In this document: positions 45,984-55,334 of the stretch, one piece after another
Numbering within the stretch: the first letter of the stretch is position 1
Layout: every line of letters begins with the position of its first letter
The notes under the pieces: generated by a model
Database searches by the model: none
What the model saw: only the letters and a program-made list of their open reading frames with translations
Told to the model about the DNA's origin: nothing
Made by a program: the position numbers and the translations under genes
DNA from: UBA4416 sp963422675
Lineage (GTDB): Bacteria; Bacteroidota; Bacteroidia; B-17B0; Aurantibacillaceae
Direction: 5' to 3'
DNA: 64,000 nucleotides
Assembly (NCBI GenBank): GCA_963422675.2
Contig: CAXVYS010000021.1
Span: forward strand, 239,311-303,310

Positions 45984-47213
45984 CTACAATCCCTTAGGGT
46001 AGCACATAAAGTATTTTGTAACTTTTTTACTCAGCATTTTAATGTTTAGCTGGTCAGAAGCTTTTGCTACATCTACTAATACATTGTTATTGAAAAGAAT
46101 ATTGATCTTGATTTCCGATGAGTTATAGGCACTGTTATTAACGCTTTCGGTAAATACAAAATACTCGGCTTCTTTTTTTGTCAGTTTGTATTTTTTCATG
46201 ACCTTTTCCAAAAGCACTGATTTTTCGGTTTCTGTAAACTTTTTATTTTGCAACTGAATTTTATAAAGATGACGTTCGATCATGTTTTTGCAAAGCAGGG
46301 AAAGCACTTTATCCTCGTGATTCATCCATACTTTAATAGAAGCCATAATGTCGTAATCGTCCAATAATACGAACTGTTGTAACAGTTCGGGCTTACTTAT
46401 GAAATCTTTTTTGTTATAGTTATTTCTTAGAAATAAAGACAAAGCCGGGGTAGCAAATAACTCTGTTCCGGTTAAGGAAAGTTCTTTGGCTCTTTTTAAA
46501 ATGTTGACCAATAATTTTTCGGCACTTAATACTGTTTTATGCAGGTATACCTGCCAGTACATTAAACGGCGGGCAATCAAAAATTTTTCAACGCTGTAAA
46601 TACCTTTGGCTTCCACTACTAACTCTCCGTTAACGACTGTCAGCATTTTTATAATTCTATCGGTACTGATCACCCCTTCCGAAACGCCTGTAAAAAAGCT
46701 ATCACGTTTTAAGTAATCGAGCCTGTCAACATCCAACTGGCTTGAGACCAGCTGATGCAGGAATTTTTTTGGATGTTCGTCTTTAAATATTTTAATAGCC
46801 AGGCTGAGTTTCCCTTTAAAGGTTTTGTTAAGCTCATCCATTAACATCGTTGAAATGTCTTCGTGGTGTACTCCTTTTACAATTGTATGCTCCAATGCAT
46901 GAGAGAATGGGCCATGGCCTACATCGTGTAATAAGATGGCAATAATAGTGGCACGACATTCTTCATCGGTAATCTTTACACTTTTTGATTTCAAAACCTG
47001 TAGAGCTTCGGTCATTAAATGCATGGCACCAATAGCATGATGAAACCTGGTATGTAAAGCCCCCGGGTATACGAGGTTAGTGAGGCCAAGTTGTTTGATG
47101 CGTCTTAAACGTTGAAATATGGGATGGTTAATCAAATCGTAGACCAGGTCATCGGGCAGGGTAACAAAACCATAAATGGGATCGTTTATAATTTTACGTT
47201 TATTAGGAATCAT
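45984..47213 (-). CDS. HD-domain phosphohydrolase (dNTPase/SAMHD1-like, YdhJ type)
   Basis: 409 residues from ATG 47213; an upstream ATG at 47234 would add 7 residues. NDPIYGFVTLPDDLVYDLINHPIFQ is the standard opening of the bacterial HD-domain family. Metal ligands lie in RFHHAIGAMHL (His59) and LLHDVGHGPFSHALE (His96, Asp97), with a further Asp in SSQLDVDRLDYLKRDS. These proteins hydrolyse dNTPs or other phosphates. The substrate has not been fixed for this branch. Its divergent neighbour is an aminotransferase. Confidence 0.9.
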   Translation of the reverse strand: MIPNKRKIINDPIYGFVTLPDDLVYDLINHPIFQRLRRIKQLGLTNLVYPGALHTRFHHAIGAMHLMTEALQVLKSKSVKITDEECRATIIAILLHDVGHGPFSHALEHTIVKGVHHEDISTMLMDELNKTFKGKLSLAIKIFKDEHPKKFLHQLVSSQLDVDRLDYLKRDSFFTGVSEGVISTDRIIKMLTVVNGELVVEAKGIYSVEKFLIARRLMYWQVYLHKTVLSAEKLLVNILKRAKELSLTGTELFATPALSLFLRNNYNKKDFISKPELLQQFVLLDDYDIMASIKVWMNHEDKVLSLLCKNMIERHLYKIQLQNKKFTETEKSVLLEKVMKKYKLTKKEAEYFVFTESVNNSAYNSSEIKINILFNNNVLVDVAKASDQLNIKMLSKKVTKYFMCYPKGL

Positions 47214-47318
47214 AGGCTTTATTGAATGGAGCAAATTTACTGTTTTAGATTGATTAAAGTATGACCGTGTAAATGGATAAGGGTATTTTGAATGAATTTA
47301 CCGGGTTGAGGTTGTTTT

Positions 47319-47412
47319 GCGTAAGGGATGGAATGGAAAGCCCGCAGCCACAAGGAACGCGTGGCGAGGACTTGCAATGACAGCCCGGCCGCCGTGAGGC
47401 GGATACGCCCAA
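47319..47412. repeat. GC-rich intergenic element with two hairpins
   Basis: A GC-rich patch in an AT-rich gap. GCCAC-N9-GTGGC (47347-47365) and CCGCC-GTGA-GGCGG (47389-47402), the second with a GNRA tetraloop, can form. The flanks GCGTAAGGGAT...GGAAAGCCC and ...ACGCCC resemble, from memory, repeated intergenic elements in Bacteroidota. The role is unknown. Confidence 0.5.
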
Positions 47413-47443
47413 ATTATAGTAAAAGAAATATGATTAAAATGAT

Positions 47444-47451
47444 TATTTTTG
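47444..47451 (+). promoter_or_regulatory. Candidate -7 element for aminotransferase gene
   Basis: TATTTTTG matches TAnnTTTG 24 bases before the ATG at 47475. No clear TTG lies upstream. Confidence 0.4.
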
Positions 47452-47474
47452 TCGAGCAATTTTAAAATTACCCT

Positions 47475-48674
47475 ATGCCAAAAATCTCTTCAAAGGCTCA
47501 TGAAATGCCTTCTTCTCCTATTCGTAAACTGGTTCCATTTGCCGAAGCTGCTAAAGGCCGCGGTACTAAAATATATCATTTAAATATTGGACAACCTGAT
47601 ATTGAAACACCTGCTTCGTTTTTAAATGCAGTTAAAACGGCCGACGTAAAAGTGTTGGAATACAGCCACAGTGCGGGAAATGAATCCTATCGTAAAAAAC
47701 TGTGCGGATATTATGGATCATACAATATCAATATTAACCATACAGATATTATTATTACCTGTGGTGGTTCCGAAGCGATTGAAATTGCCATGATGACTTG
47801 TTTTAATGAAGGTGATGAAGTAATTATTCCGGAACCTTTTTATGCAAATTATAACGGGTTTTCGATGGCTGCCGGTGTAAAAGTAGTACCGGTAAGAAGT
47901 TATATTGAAACAGGGTTTGCTATGCCGGCCATCAGCGATTTTGAAAAGCTGATTACGCCTAAAACCAAAGGGATTATGATTTGTAACCCGGGTAACCCAA
48001 CAGGTTATTTGTATACGAAAGAGGAATTAATGGCCTTACGTGACCTGGTAAAGAAACACGATTTGTTTTTATTGAGTGATGAGGTTTACCGTGAGTTTTG
48101 TTATGATGGTAAAGAATATGTATCAGTAATGCATTTGGAAGGAATTGAAAATAATGTGATATTACTCGATTCAATTTCTAAGCGTTATAGTGCATGTGGC
48201 GCCCGTATTGGAGCCATGATCAGTAAAAATAAAGAAGTCATGTCAGCAGCCATGAAATTTGCGCAGGCACGTTTATCGCCGCCAAGTTATGGACAAATAG
48301 GGGCTGAGGCAGCTTTAGATACACCACAATCGTATTTTGATGGCGTAAAAACAGAATATATTGCCCGCAGAGATTTTTTAATTGAGGAATTAAATAAAAT
48401 TGAAGGTGTGTTTTGTCCTAAACCAAGCGGAGCATTTTATTGTATTGCCCGTTTACCGATCGACAATTCAGATAAATTTTGCCAATGGTTATTAGAATCG
48501 TTTTCTCATAACGGGCAAACGGTAATGATGGCTCCTGCAACAGGGTTTTACTCTACAGAAGGCGCCGGAACGAATGAAGTACGTTTAGCTTATGTATTAA
48601 ACAGGGAAGATCTTAAAAATGCAGTGATTTGCCTGAAAGAGGCTTTAAAAGTGTACCCCGGAAAAACGCTATAA
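47475..48674 (+). CDS. Class I PLP-dependent aminotransferase (aspartate aminotransferase-like)
   Basis: 399 residues, fold type I. HLNIGQPDIETP near residue 35, NPGNPTGYLY (171-180) and the PLP lysine in DSISKRYSACGARIG (Lys236) are present, with SDEV (Asp202) contacting the pyridine nitrogen. This branch is annotated as aspartate aminotransferase or related alpha-aminotransferase; RxxxxGARIG near the lysine is compatible. It would exchange the amino group of aspartate or another amino acid with 2-oxoglutarate. Specificity is uncertain. It stands alone, with a weak hairpin after it. Confidence 0.9.
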   Translation: MPKISSKAHEMPSSPIRKLVPFAEAAKGRGTKIYHLNIGQPDIETPASFLNAVKTADVKVLEYSHSAGNESYRKKLCGYYGSYNININHTDIIITCGGSEAIEIAMMTCFNEGDEVIIPEPFYANYNGFSMAAGVKVVPVRSYIETGFAMPAISDFEKLITPKTKGIMICNPGNPTGYLYTKEELMALRDLVKKHDLFLLSDEVYREFCYDGKEYVSVMHLEGIENNVILLDSISKRYSACGARIGAMISKNKEVMSAAMKFAQARLSPPSYGQIGAEAALDTPQSYFDGVKTEYIARRDFLIEELNKIEGVFCPKPSGAFYCIARLPIDNSDKFCQWLLESFSHNGQTVMMAPATGFYSTEGAGTNEVRLAYVLNREDLKNAVICLKEALKVYPGKTL

Positions 48675-48703
48675 GAGAGTATTGTTTTATTAATTTGATG
48701 ATG

Positions 48704-48728
48704 TTGCCAGGGTATTAAGCTCTGGCAA
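48704..48728 (+). terminator. Weak hairpin after aminotransferase gene
   Basis: TTGCCAG (48704-48710) pairs with CTGGCAA (48722-48728), followed by TGTTGTTT. A plausible but modest terminator. Confidence 0.4.
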
Positions 48729-48836
48729 TGTTGTTTCTGACACTCTGGCTGTAAAAAAGAGGGTTGTCAGCCTTTTTGGTATTGGTATGTTTTTGGATTA
48801 ATAGCTTGTATTATTAACTAAGCTATTACATAAGCC

Positions 48837-49607
48837 ATGAAACAATTTCCTTTAAAAGAGTTATTTTCAGTGATAGCTTATCCGCTGGTTTTCTTAGCGA
48901 TTTGCTGGAGTGTTTTTTTAGCCGATACCTATCTTCATTTAGATCTTTACCGGCTGGGCGTAAGCCCCAGAACCATCAGTGGTTTAAAAGGAATTTTATT
49001 TGCCCCCTTAATTCATGCCGATTGGAATCACATACTGAATAACAGTTTACCGGTATTTATATTAAGTACCATGATTTTCTATTTTTATAAACCTATTGCC
49101 TGGCCGGTTATTATCTGGACCTACCTGATTAGTGGTTTCTGGCTTTGGGTAGGGGGAAGAAACGATGATGTGATTCCAAATTATCATTTTGGGGCAAGTA
49201 CCTTGATTTATGCATTTTCCACTTTTTTGTTTTTTAGCGGTGTGTTTAGAAAACACAAGCAGCTGATGGTGGTATCTGCCATGGTCGTTTTTTTATATGG
49301 GAGTATTACCTGGGGCATTTTCCCCTTAGATAGATCTGTCTCCTGGGAAGGCCATTTGTTTGGCGCTATATCCGGCATTTTAGTAGCTTTTAGTTATAGG
49401 AAAGAAGGACCACAGGAATTACAATACCATTGGCCTAAGCCGGAAGAAGAGCCGGACCTTGAAGGGGAATACAACCGGCAGATAGAATATGAAAAGGAAT
49501 TACAAAGGCAGTTACTGGAAAATGAGCATATCAATCCTGTAAATGTGGTATATCATTTTAAACCCAAAGAAGATACTACTCCTGATGAGGAGAAAAAAGA
49601 AAAGTAA
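48837..49607 (+). CDS. Rhomboid family intramembrane serine protease
   Basis: 256 residues with six membrane helices. ADWNHILNN (His65, Asn69) is the oxyanion motif in helix 2, HFGAST gives the nucleophile Ser121 in helix 4, and WEGHLFGAISG gives the catalytic His173 in helix 6. The C-terminal ~60 residues are charged and cytoplasmic. It cuts membrane proteins within or near the bilayer; substrates are unknown. It is a single gene followed by a long gap before guaB. Confidence 0.92.
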   Translation: MKQFPLKELFSVIAYPLVFLAICWSVFLADTYLHLDLYRLGVSPRTISGLKGILFAPLIHADWNHILNNSLPVFILSTMIFYFYKPIAWPVIIWTYLISGFWLWVGGRNDDVIPNYHFGASTLIYAFSTFLFFSGVFRKHKQLMVVSAMVVFLYGSITWGIFPLDRSVSWEGHLFGAISGILVAFSYRKEGPQELQYHWPKPEEEPDLEGEYNRQIEYEKELQRQLLENEHINPVNVVYHFKPKEDTTPDEEKKEK

Positions 49608-49977
49608 TTGGACTATGTTCTGTACCCCCTTCCCGGAGGGATAGGGGGAGGATCGAAAAAATATATAGGAGAAATTTAATCTTTTCTGTTCAACTCTGTT
49701 ATTAATAAAGGATTCCCACCTTTTATTCATTCATTAAATTTTCAACTTCTCAGTTGGTCTTACAGGAAGGCCAATACTTCGTTAAATTAATATAAACTAA
49801 TTTTAATTTGAGATTCGTAATTACTACGGAATGCCTGTTAATACTGTGAAACACACGTATTCCTTATACTCCATTCGTAAAGTTAAAATGAAATTAGAGA
49901 GCAGGAAGGGAAACAGTTTTTTTTAACCGTTTTTTTGTGTACATTTGCCCGAATTTTAACACCAAAAATTCAATCTT
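49608..49977. other. Intergenic region (370 bases) before guaB
   Basis: No gene was seen. It contains an inverted repeat CCCCCT-TCCC-GGA-GGGAT-AGGGGG (49625-49648) without a following T-tract, probably an intergenic repeat, and the guaB promoter near its right end. The rest is AT-rich without clear structure. Confidence 0.5.
49940..49947 (+). promoter_or_regulatory. Candidate -7 element for guaB
   Basis: TACATTTG, a match to TAnnTTTG, 38 bases before the ATG at 49978. The upstream -33 region is a T-rich run without a clean TTG. Confidence 0.5.
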
Positions 49978-51453
49978 ATGGCTTCATCGTTTTTAGCAAA
50001 TAAATTTGCTCCCGAAGGTTTAACGTATGATGATGTTTTATTAGTTCCGGCTTATTCAGAAGTGTTGCCTCGCGAGGTAAATATTTCCAGCTATTTTACT
50101 AAAAACATCAAAATAAATTCACCTATTGTTTCTGCCGCTATGGATACTGTAACAGAGTATCAGCTGGCCATTACTATTGCACAGGAAGGTGGAATAGGGG
50201 TTTTGCATAAAAACATGACCATTGAAGAACAGGCTATGCACGTACGTAAAGTAAAACGTAGTGAAAGCGGTATGATCGTAGATCCTTTAACGATTCTTCA
50301 AACAGCAACTATTAGTGATGCATTGGCTATTATGGCCGATAATAAAATTGGTGGTGTACCTGTAGTAGATACAGATAAAAAGTTTGTGGGTATTGTCACA
50401 AACCGTGATTTACGTTTTGAGAAAAATTTAAAACGACTGGTGAAAGAAGTAATGACTCCTGCAAGCAAAGCGGTTACAGCATCTCAGGGTGTTACTCTAA
50501 AACAGGCAGAAGTAATTTTACAGGATCATAAAATTGAAAAATTGCCGGTTCTTGATAAAAATAAAAAGCTAATCGGTTTAATTACTTACAAGGATATTAT
50601 TAAAATTAAAGTACGTCCTAATGCAGCTAAAGATGAATTAGGACGTTTACGTGTTGCTGCAGCTGTTGGTGTAACACACGACACTATGCTTCGGGTTGAT
50701 GCACTGGCTGCGGCAGGTGTTGATGCTATTATTATTGATACAGCTCACGGACACTCTATAGCCGTTATCAATACACTGAAGCAAGTAAAAAAGAAATATA
50801 AAAATTTACAGGTTATTGTTGGAAATATTGCCACTGGTGATGCAGCTTTAGCTTTAATGAAAGCCGGTGCCGATGGAGTTAAAGTTGGTATTGGGCCTGG
50901 TTCTATTTGTACTACACGTGTTATTGCAGGTGTTGGTGTACCTCAGTTAACGGCTATTTTAGAAGTGGCCAATGCCTTAAAAGGTAAATTACCAATTATT
51001 GCAGATGGCGGAATTCGTTACACAGGAGATATTGTAAAAGCAATTGCTGCCGGTGCCAATACAGTGATGATGGGTGGTATGTTTGCCGGTGTAGAGGAAA
51101 GTCCAGGTGAGACTATTATTTTTGAAGGCCGTCAGTTTAAAGCATACCGTGGAATGGGTTCATTGGAAGCGATGCAAAAAGGTTCTAAGGATCGTTATTT
51201 CCAGGATATGGAAGATGATATTAAAAAGCTGGTTCCGGAAGGAATTAGTGGAAGGGTACCTTATAAAGGTCACCTGGCAGATGTTATGTACCAGTTAATA
51301 GGTGGTTTAAGAGCAGGTATGGGCTATTGCGGAGCTAAAGATATTAAGGCATTACAAGCTGCTAAATTTACCCGTATTACCGCAGCAGGTGTTAAAGAAA
51401 GTCATCCGCATGACGTGGTTATTACAAGAGAAGCTCCGAATTACACACGATAA
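49978..51453 (+). CDS. guaB: Inosine-5'-monophosphate dehydrogenase
   Basis: 491 residues, standard length. The N-terminal half-barrel (LTYDDVLLVPAYSEVLP), two CBS domains (about 98-210, with MTPASKAVTA and KIEKLPVLD), the catalytic loop GPGSICTTR (Cys311) and YRGMGSLEAM plus KDRYFQ of the flap are all present. It oxidises IMP to XMP with NAD, the first committed step of GMP synthesis. The CBS pair lets nucleotides regulate it. An imperfect inverted repeat lies in the gap before the peptide deformylase gene. Confidence 0.97.
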   Translation: MASSFLANKFAPEGLTYDDVLLVPAYSEVLPREVNISSYFTKNIKINSPIVSAAMDTVTEYQLAITIAQEGGIGVLHKNMTIEEQAMHVRKVKRSESGMIVDPLTILQTATISDALAIMADNKIGGVPVVDTDKKFVGIVTNRDLRFEKNLKRLVKEVMTPASKAVTASQGVTLKQAEVILQDHKIEKLPVLDKNKKLIGLITYKDIIKIKVRPNAAKDELGRLRVAAAVGVTHDTMLRVDALAAAGVDAIIIDTAHGHSIAVINTLKQVKKKYKNLQVIVGNIATGDAALALMKAGADGVKVGIGPGSICTTRVIAGVGVPQLTAILEVANALKGKLPIIADGGIRYTGDIVKAIAAGANTVMMGGMFAGVEESPGETIIFEGRQFKAYRGMGSLEAMQKGSKDRYFQDMEDDIKKLVPEGISGRVPYKGHLADVMYQLIGGLRAGMGYCGAKDIKALQAAKFTRITAAGVKESHPHDVVITREAPNYTR

Positions 51454-51467
51454 ATGACTTAAGAGAC

Positions 51468-51554
51468 CTTAGGGATTAAAGAGACTGAAAAGATTGGAAG
51501 TATTAGATTGATGATGTCCAAAGTCTTTTGTCTCTTTGGTCAAATTGTCCCTTA
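51468..51554. repeat. Imperfect inverted repeat between guaB and def
   Basis: CTTAGGGA and AAAGAGAC on the left (51468-51485) match TCCCTTAG and GTCTCTTT on the right (51530-51554), separated by 44 bases. It could be a weak terminator of guaB or a repeat; no T-tract follows. Confidence 0.4.
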
Positions 51555-51590
51555 GCTCATACAATTAGTAAAATAAAATATAATTAGGAA

Positions 51591-52193
51591 ATGATATTAC
51601 CAATAGTTGTTTACGGCGATCCGGTTTTAAGAAAAAAAGGTGTTGACATAGATAAAACTTATGCAAACCTTCCGCAGTTGATTCAAAACATGTACGAAAC
51701 CATGTACGATGCCAATGGTGTAGGTTTGGCAGCTCCTCAAATTGGAAAAGCAATTCGTTTATTTGTTATTGATGCCTCTCCTTTTGCTGAAGTGGATGAA
51801 GATGAAGAACCTGAATATACAGAGGCTGAAATGGAAGAGATGAATGGTTTCAAAAAAACATTTATTAATGCTCAAATCCTGGAAGAAACAGGTGAAGAAT
51901 GGAAATTCAGCGAAGGTTGTTTAAGCATTCCTAAAATCAGGGAAGATGTAATTCGCAAACCGAAAGTAACGATTGAGTATTACGACGAAAAATTCAAGAA
52001 ACATACTGAAACTTATGATGGGGTTATTGCACGTGTAATACAGCACGAATACGATCATATTGAAGGCGTTTTATTTACAGATAAGATAAGCCCTTTTAAA
52101 AGAAAATTACTTAGTGGAAAACTGATGGATATCAGTAAAGGCAAGTTTAGAGCTGATTATAAAACAAAAGTATTTCAACCAAAAAATAAGTAA
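51591..52193 (+). CDS. def: Peptide deformylase
   Basis: 200 residues. The three motifs are intact: GVGLAAPQIG (43-52), EGCLSIP with metal ligand Cys110, and QHEYDHIEG with His152, Glu153 and His156. It removes formyl groups from nascent proteins. An acidic insert (about 66-84, rich in Glu and Asp) lies between the first two motifs, as in some Bacteroidota enzymes. Its stop overlaps the start of a lipoprotein gene by one base, so they are co-translated. Confidence 0.96.
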   Translation: MILPIVVYGDPVLRKKGVDIDKTYANLPQLIQNMYETMYDANGVGLAAPQIGKAIRLFVIDASPFAEVDEDEEPEYTEAEMEEMNGFKKTFINAQILEETGEEWKFSEGCLSIPKIREDVIRKPKVTIEYYDEKFKKHTETYDGVIARVIQHEYDHIEGVLFTDKISPFKRKLLSGKLMDISKGKFRADYKTKVFQPKNK

Positions 52194-52768
52194 TGGTAAA
52201 GCAAGCAATCTGTTTTGTAAGTTTATGTGTGGTTTTGTTTTCATGCAACACCTCACCCAAAGAGCAAACTGAAAAAGGAGTTGCCAACGATTCGCTTGCC
52301 AAATCAGGTTCGGGAGAATGCGACAAACTGTATGGACAGGCCAAAGCTTCTGATGTTATTTTAATGCGGGCGTTTACAATAGATAAAGAAGTTGCCACAA
52401 AGGCCATCAACGATTTTAATACGTATGCTTCTCATTGTAAAAATGATTCGTTATCTCCGGTGTTTTATGTAAAGGCCGGACAAGCAGCACAAGCCATTGG
52501 GAATTTTAGCCAGGCACAGGCGATGTTTAACAAATGTATTAATGAGTATCCTCAATTTAAAAACAGAGGAGCTGCTTTATTTTTATTGGCTCAATTGTAT
52601 GATGATTCTAAAATGCTGAACAATGAAGAAGAAGCAAAGAAATTATACGAGCAAATTGTTAAGGAATATCCTACAACACCTTACGCAACCGATTCAAAGT
52701 CTGCTCTCCAAAACCTTGGTAAATCAGACGAACAGCTTATCCAGGAATTTTTAAAGAAGAATAAGTAA
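52193..52768 (+). CDS. TPR-containing lipoprotein
   Basis: 191 residues. The N-terminal lipobox LFSC makes it a lipoprotein. The C-terminal part has tetratricopeptide-like helix pairs: FYVKAGQAAQAIGNFSQAQAMF, RGAALFLLAQLYDDS and EEAKKLYEQIVKEYPTTP, of the kind seen in outer-membrane and secretion accessory proteins. Its function is unknown. The ATG shares one base with the peptide deformylase stop, so the two are on one transcript. Confidence 0.85.
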   Translation: MVKQAICFVSLCVVLFSCNTSPKEQTEKGVANDSLAKSGSGECDKLYGQAKASDVILMRAFTIDKEVATKAINDFNTYASHCKNDSLSPVFYVKAGQAAQAIGNFSQAQAMFNKCINEYPQFKNRGAALFLLAQLYDDSKMLNNEEEAKKLYEQIVKEYPTTPYATDSKSALQNLGKSDEQLIQEFLKKNK

Positions 52769-52778
52769 GAGTTGTAAG

Positions 52779-53279
52779 ATGTTTTTGAGTAAGATCAAAT
52801 CAGAAAAACATCGTTTCTATTCAGAATTAAATCAGAAGGAAATTACCGATAAATTTAATGTTGTTTTTAACCATGATTCATTAGACCTTACAGCGTCTAT
52901 TGGAGGAAGATTTTTATCTGAATCAAGATTTGAAACTTATTATAAAACCTATAGAAGACAGCATAGAAATAGTGTTTTAATTACAGGGAATTTAAACTTT
53001 TATCCTAAATCTACGGAGATAGTAATTGAAGTGTTTCCTAATTACTTTTTCATTATCCTTATGCTTTTGGTAATTCCGATTGGTGGATTATTATTTATTA
53101 ATGCGTTTTTGGAGCCTATTTTTAATTACTATAAATTCTTTATCGGTGGATCTATGATGTTTTTACTTCCTCTATTTTTAGCATACTATTCACAATTAGT
53201 AAAGGATGATTTGGTAGATATATTTCAAAAGAAATTTAGATTAAAAAAATTAACTCCATTTAACGATCGGTTGCATTAA
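52779..53279 (+). CDS. Small membrane protein of unknown function
   Basis: 166 residues. Two membrane helices in the second half (YFFIILMLLVIPIGGLLFI and FFIGGSMMFLLPLFLAYYS), preceded by a polar N-terminal region of about 85 residues without known motifs. It follows the TPR lipoprotein by 10 bases, so it belongs to the def transcript, and ends just before a strong terminator. No family was recognised. Confidence 0.65.
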   Translation: MFLSKIKSEKHRFYSELNQKEITDKFNVVFNHDSLDLTASIGGRFLSESRFETYYKTYRRQHRNSVLITGNLNFYPKSTEIVIEVFPNYFFIILMLLVIPIGGLLFINAFLEPIFNYYKFFIGGSMMFLLPLFLAYYSQLVKDDLVDIFQKKFRLKKLTPFNDRLH

Positions 53280-53304
53280 TGATTTCCGTTTTCGGTTAAA
53301 CATA

Positions 53305-53339
53305 AAAAAAGCCCTTTACTATTTGTAAAGGGCTTTTTT
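53305..53339. terminator. Bidirectional intrinsic terminator
   Basis: Perfect 15-base stem AAAAAAGCCCTTTAC / GTAAAGGGCTTTTTT around TATTT. It ends both the def transcript and the minus-strand zinc-ribbon gene. Confidence 0.9.
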
Positions 53340-53354
53340 ATACTGTTTATGTGA

Positions 53355-54131
53355 TTACTCGGCCGTTGGAGCAGGTTCGTCAGAAATAATGTTTGGATCA
53401 ACCATGATACGACCACAGTGTTCGCAAACTAATATTTTTTTATTCATACGGATATCCAATTGTTTTTGTGGGGGAATTTTGTTGAAGCAACCGCCACAAG
53501 CATCACGCTCAACCGGAACAACAGCTAAGCCATTGCGGGTATTTGCACGAACTCTTCTGTAAGCATTCACTAATCTTTCTTCAATTCCGTCAGATGCTTT
53601 TGCAGATGCCTGAATTAAGTCTTTCTCTTCTTTTTCAGTTTCAGCAATAATTTCATCTAATTCACTTTTCTTTAATTTCAAATCTTTTTGACGTTCAGAA
53701 AATTCAGTTTGTGATTTTTCAACGATCTCAGATTTGGATTCGATATTGAATTTGTATTCTTTTAAACGTTTTTCAGCTAATTGGATCTCTAAATTCTGAA
53801 ATTCAATTTCTTTAGTAATAGCATCGTACTCACGGTTGTTACGTACTTTGCCTTGCTGTGCTTCGTATTTTTTAATGTTAGCTTTAAAATCTTTAATAGC
53901 TTGTGTTTTTTCAGCTACCTGATTTTCCAACTCTTTTAATTCATCCGTTAAATTAGTAACACGTGTTTCTAAACCGGCTACGCTGTCTTCCAGATCCTGA
54001 ACCTCTAAAGGTAATTCACCGCGGATAGTACGTATACGATCTATTTTAGAATCGATTAATTGTAATTCATATAAAGCACGAAGTTTACCTTCGATAGATG
54101 CATCAATTTTTTCTTTGATTTTAGCGCACAT
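53355..54131 (-). CDS. Coiled-coil protein with C4-type zinc ribbon (DUF164/CT398-like)
   Basis: 258 residues. The N-terminal ~190 residues are a long helical hairpin with heptads (ELKELENQVAEKTQAIKDFK and similar), and the C-terminus has two CxxC knuckles: CGGCFNKIPPQKQ and CEHCGRIMV. This matches the CT398/HP0958 family, proposed to bind nucleic acid or chaperone other proteins. It is almost adjacent (3 bases) to the Nif3-like gene on the same strand, a gene order that is common in Bacteroidota. Confidence 0.9.
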   Translation of the reverse strand: MCAKIKEKIDASIEGKLRALYELQLIDSKIDRIRTIRGELPLEVQDLEDSVAGLETRVTNLTDELKELENQVAEKTQAIKDFKANIKKYEAQQGKVRNNREYDAITKEIEFQNLEIQLAEKRLKEYKFNIESKSEIVEKSQTEFSERQKDLKLKKSELDEIIAETEKEEKDLIQASAKASDGIEERLVNAYRRVRANTRNGLAVVPVERDACGGCFNKIPPQKQLDIRMNKKILVCEHCGRIMVDPNIISDEPAPTAE

Positions 54132-54134
54132 AGT

Positions 54135-55232
54135 TTAAAAATAGTTTACCGGGTTAGTGTTTATTGCCGTTAAATAGGTTGCGAAAGTAGGAAATTTATT
54201 TGATATAATGGTATAAAATATTTCGGGCGTAAACTGTTCAGTTTCGTAATGTCCAATGTCTGCGACCAAAATCCGGTTCTCTGCATCAAAAAACTCATGG
54301 TATTTAAAGTCTGAACTTATGTAAATGTCTGATTTTGAATTTATTGCATTTTTTAAAAGAAAACTTCCGCTCCCTCCACATAAGGCCACCTTTTTTACAG
54401 ATTTATTTAGTAAAGGGGTGTGTTTTAGGAATTTAACATTAAATGTTTTTTTCAAGAGCTCTAAAAACTCCTTTTCGGGAAGGGGATTTTCCAATTCTCC
54501 CACCATTCCGGAGCCAACATCCTGGTAATTATTTTCCAGGGGATAAATATCATAGGCGACTTCCTCATAAGGATGGGTTTGATGTAAAGCGGCTAAAATA
54601 GCTGATTGGTATACGCCTTCAAAGATAAGTTCGAGACGGGTTTCTTTTTCCAGGCTCACTTTTCCTTTTTCACCAATAAAAGGGTTTGCCTGTTCATTTC
54701 CTCTGAAGCTTCCCGTTCCTTCCAGCATAAAGCTACACTGATCGTAATTGCCAATATTTCCGGCACCTGCGCTAAACAAACTTTGTCTTACTTTTTCCAA
54801 ATGGGTAGCAGGAACAAAGGTTACGAGCTTTTTTAATAAGGCTCTTTTAGGAGCTAAGATCCGTTGGTTGATCAATCCTAATTTATCGGCAATTTTTTTA
54901 TTAACGCCCGCTTTCACATTATCTAAATTAGTGTGGCAGGCATAAATGGCAATATTGTGTTGTATCGCTTTTATAATGGTTCGCTCCACATAATTGGAAC
55001 CGTTTAGTTTTTTTAATCCACCAAAAATAATGGGATGGTGTGCAATAATTAAATTGCATTTCTTAGCGATGGCTTCATCCACAACAGCTTCTGTACAATC
55101 CAACGATAATATAGCTCCGGTAATTTCCTGTTGGGTATTTCCCGTTAATAAACCGCAATTGTCGTAAGATTCCTGGTAGGCAAGGGGAGCAAAGCGTTCA
55201 AGCTCGGTGATGATGTCATGAAGTAAGATCAT
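54135..55232 (-). CDS. Nif3-like dinuclear metal-centre protein (DUF34/GTP cyclohydrolase I type 2 family)
   Basis: 365 residues. The N-terminal metal-binding block LSLDCTEAVVDEAI and IIAHHPIIFGGLKKL (His pair) and the C-terminal half of the split domain with HYETEQ are present, with the extra ~120-residue middle insert (PII-like, ATHLEKVRQSLFSAGAGNIG) of the long Nif3 forms. These proteins form toroidal hexamers with a dimetal site; the activity is debated. The downstream zinc-ribbon gene is 3 bases away. Confidence 0.9.
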   Translation of the reverse strand: MILLHDIITELERFAPLAYQESYDNCGLLTGNTQQEITGAILSLDCTEAVVDEAIAKKCNLIIAHHPIIFGGLKKLNGSNYVERTIIKAIQHNIAIYACHTNLDNVKAGVNKKIADKLGLINQRILAPKRALLKKLVTFVPATHLEKVRQSLFSAGAGNIGNYDQCSFMLEGTGSFRGNEQANPFIGEKGKVSLEKETRLELIFEGVYQSAILAALHQTHPYEEVAYDIYPLENNYQDVGSGMVGELENPLPEKEFLELLKKTFNVKFLKHTPLLNKSVKKVALCGGSGSFLLKNAINSKSDIYISSDFKYHEFFDAENRILVADIGHYETEQFTPEIFYTIISNKFPTFATYLTAINTNPVNYF

Positions 55233-55334
55233 TTTTTAATGTGAAAATTTGTGGTTAAATATGTGAAATTAATAAGAGCTTATTTTAAGTCTTAAATTTA
55301 CAATATAAAATGGGTTTATTAAACCTTTCATGAT

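Noticed and set aside
49625..49648. C-rich/G-rich hairpin as terminator of rhomboid gene
   Set aside because: No T-tract follows, so it is listed as an intergenic repeat instead.
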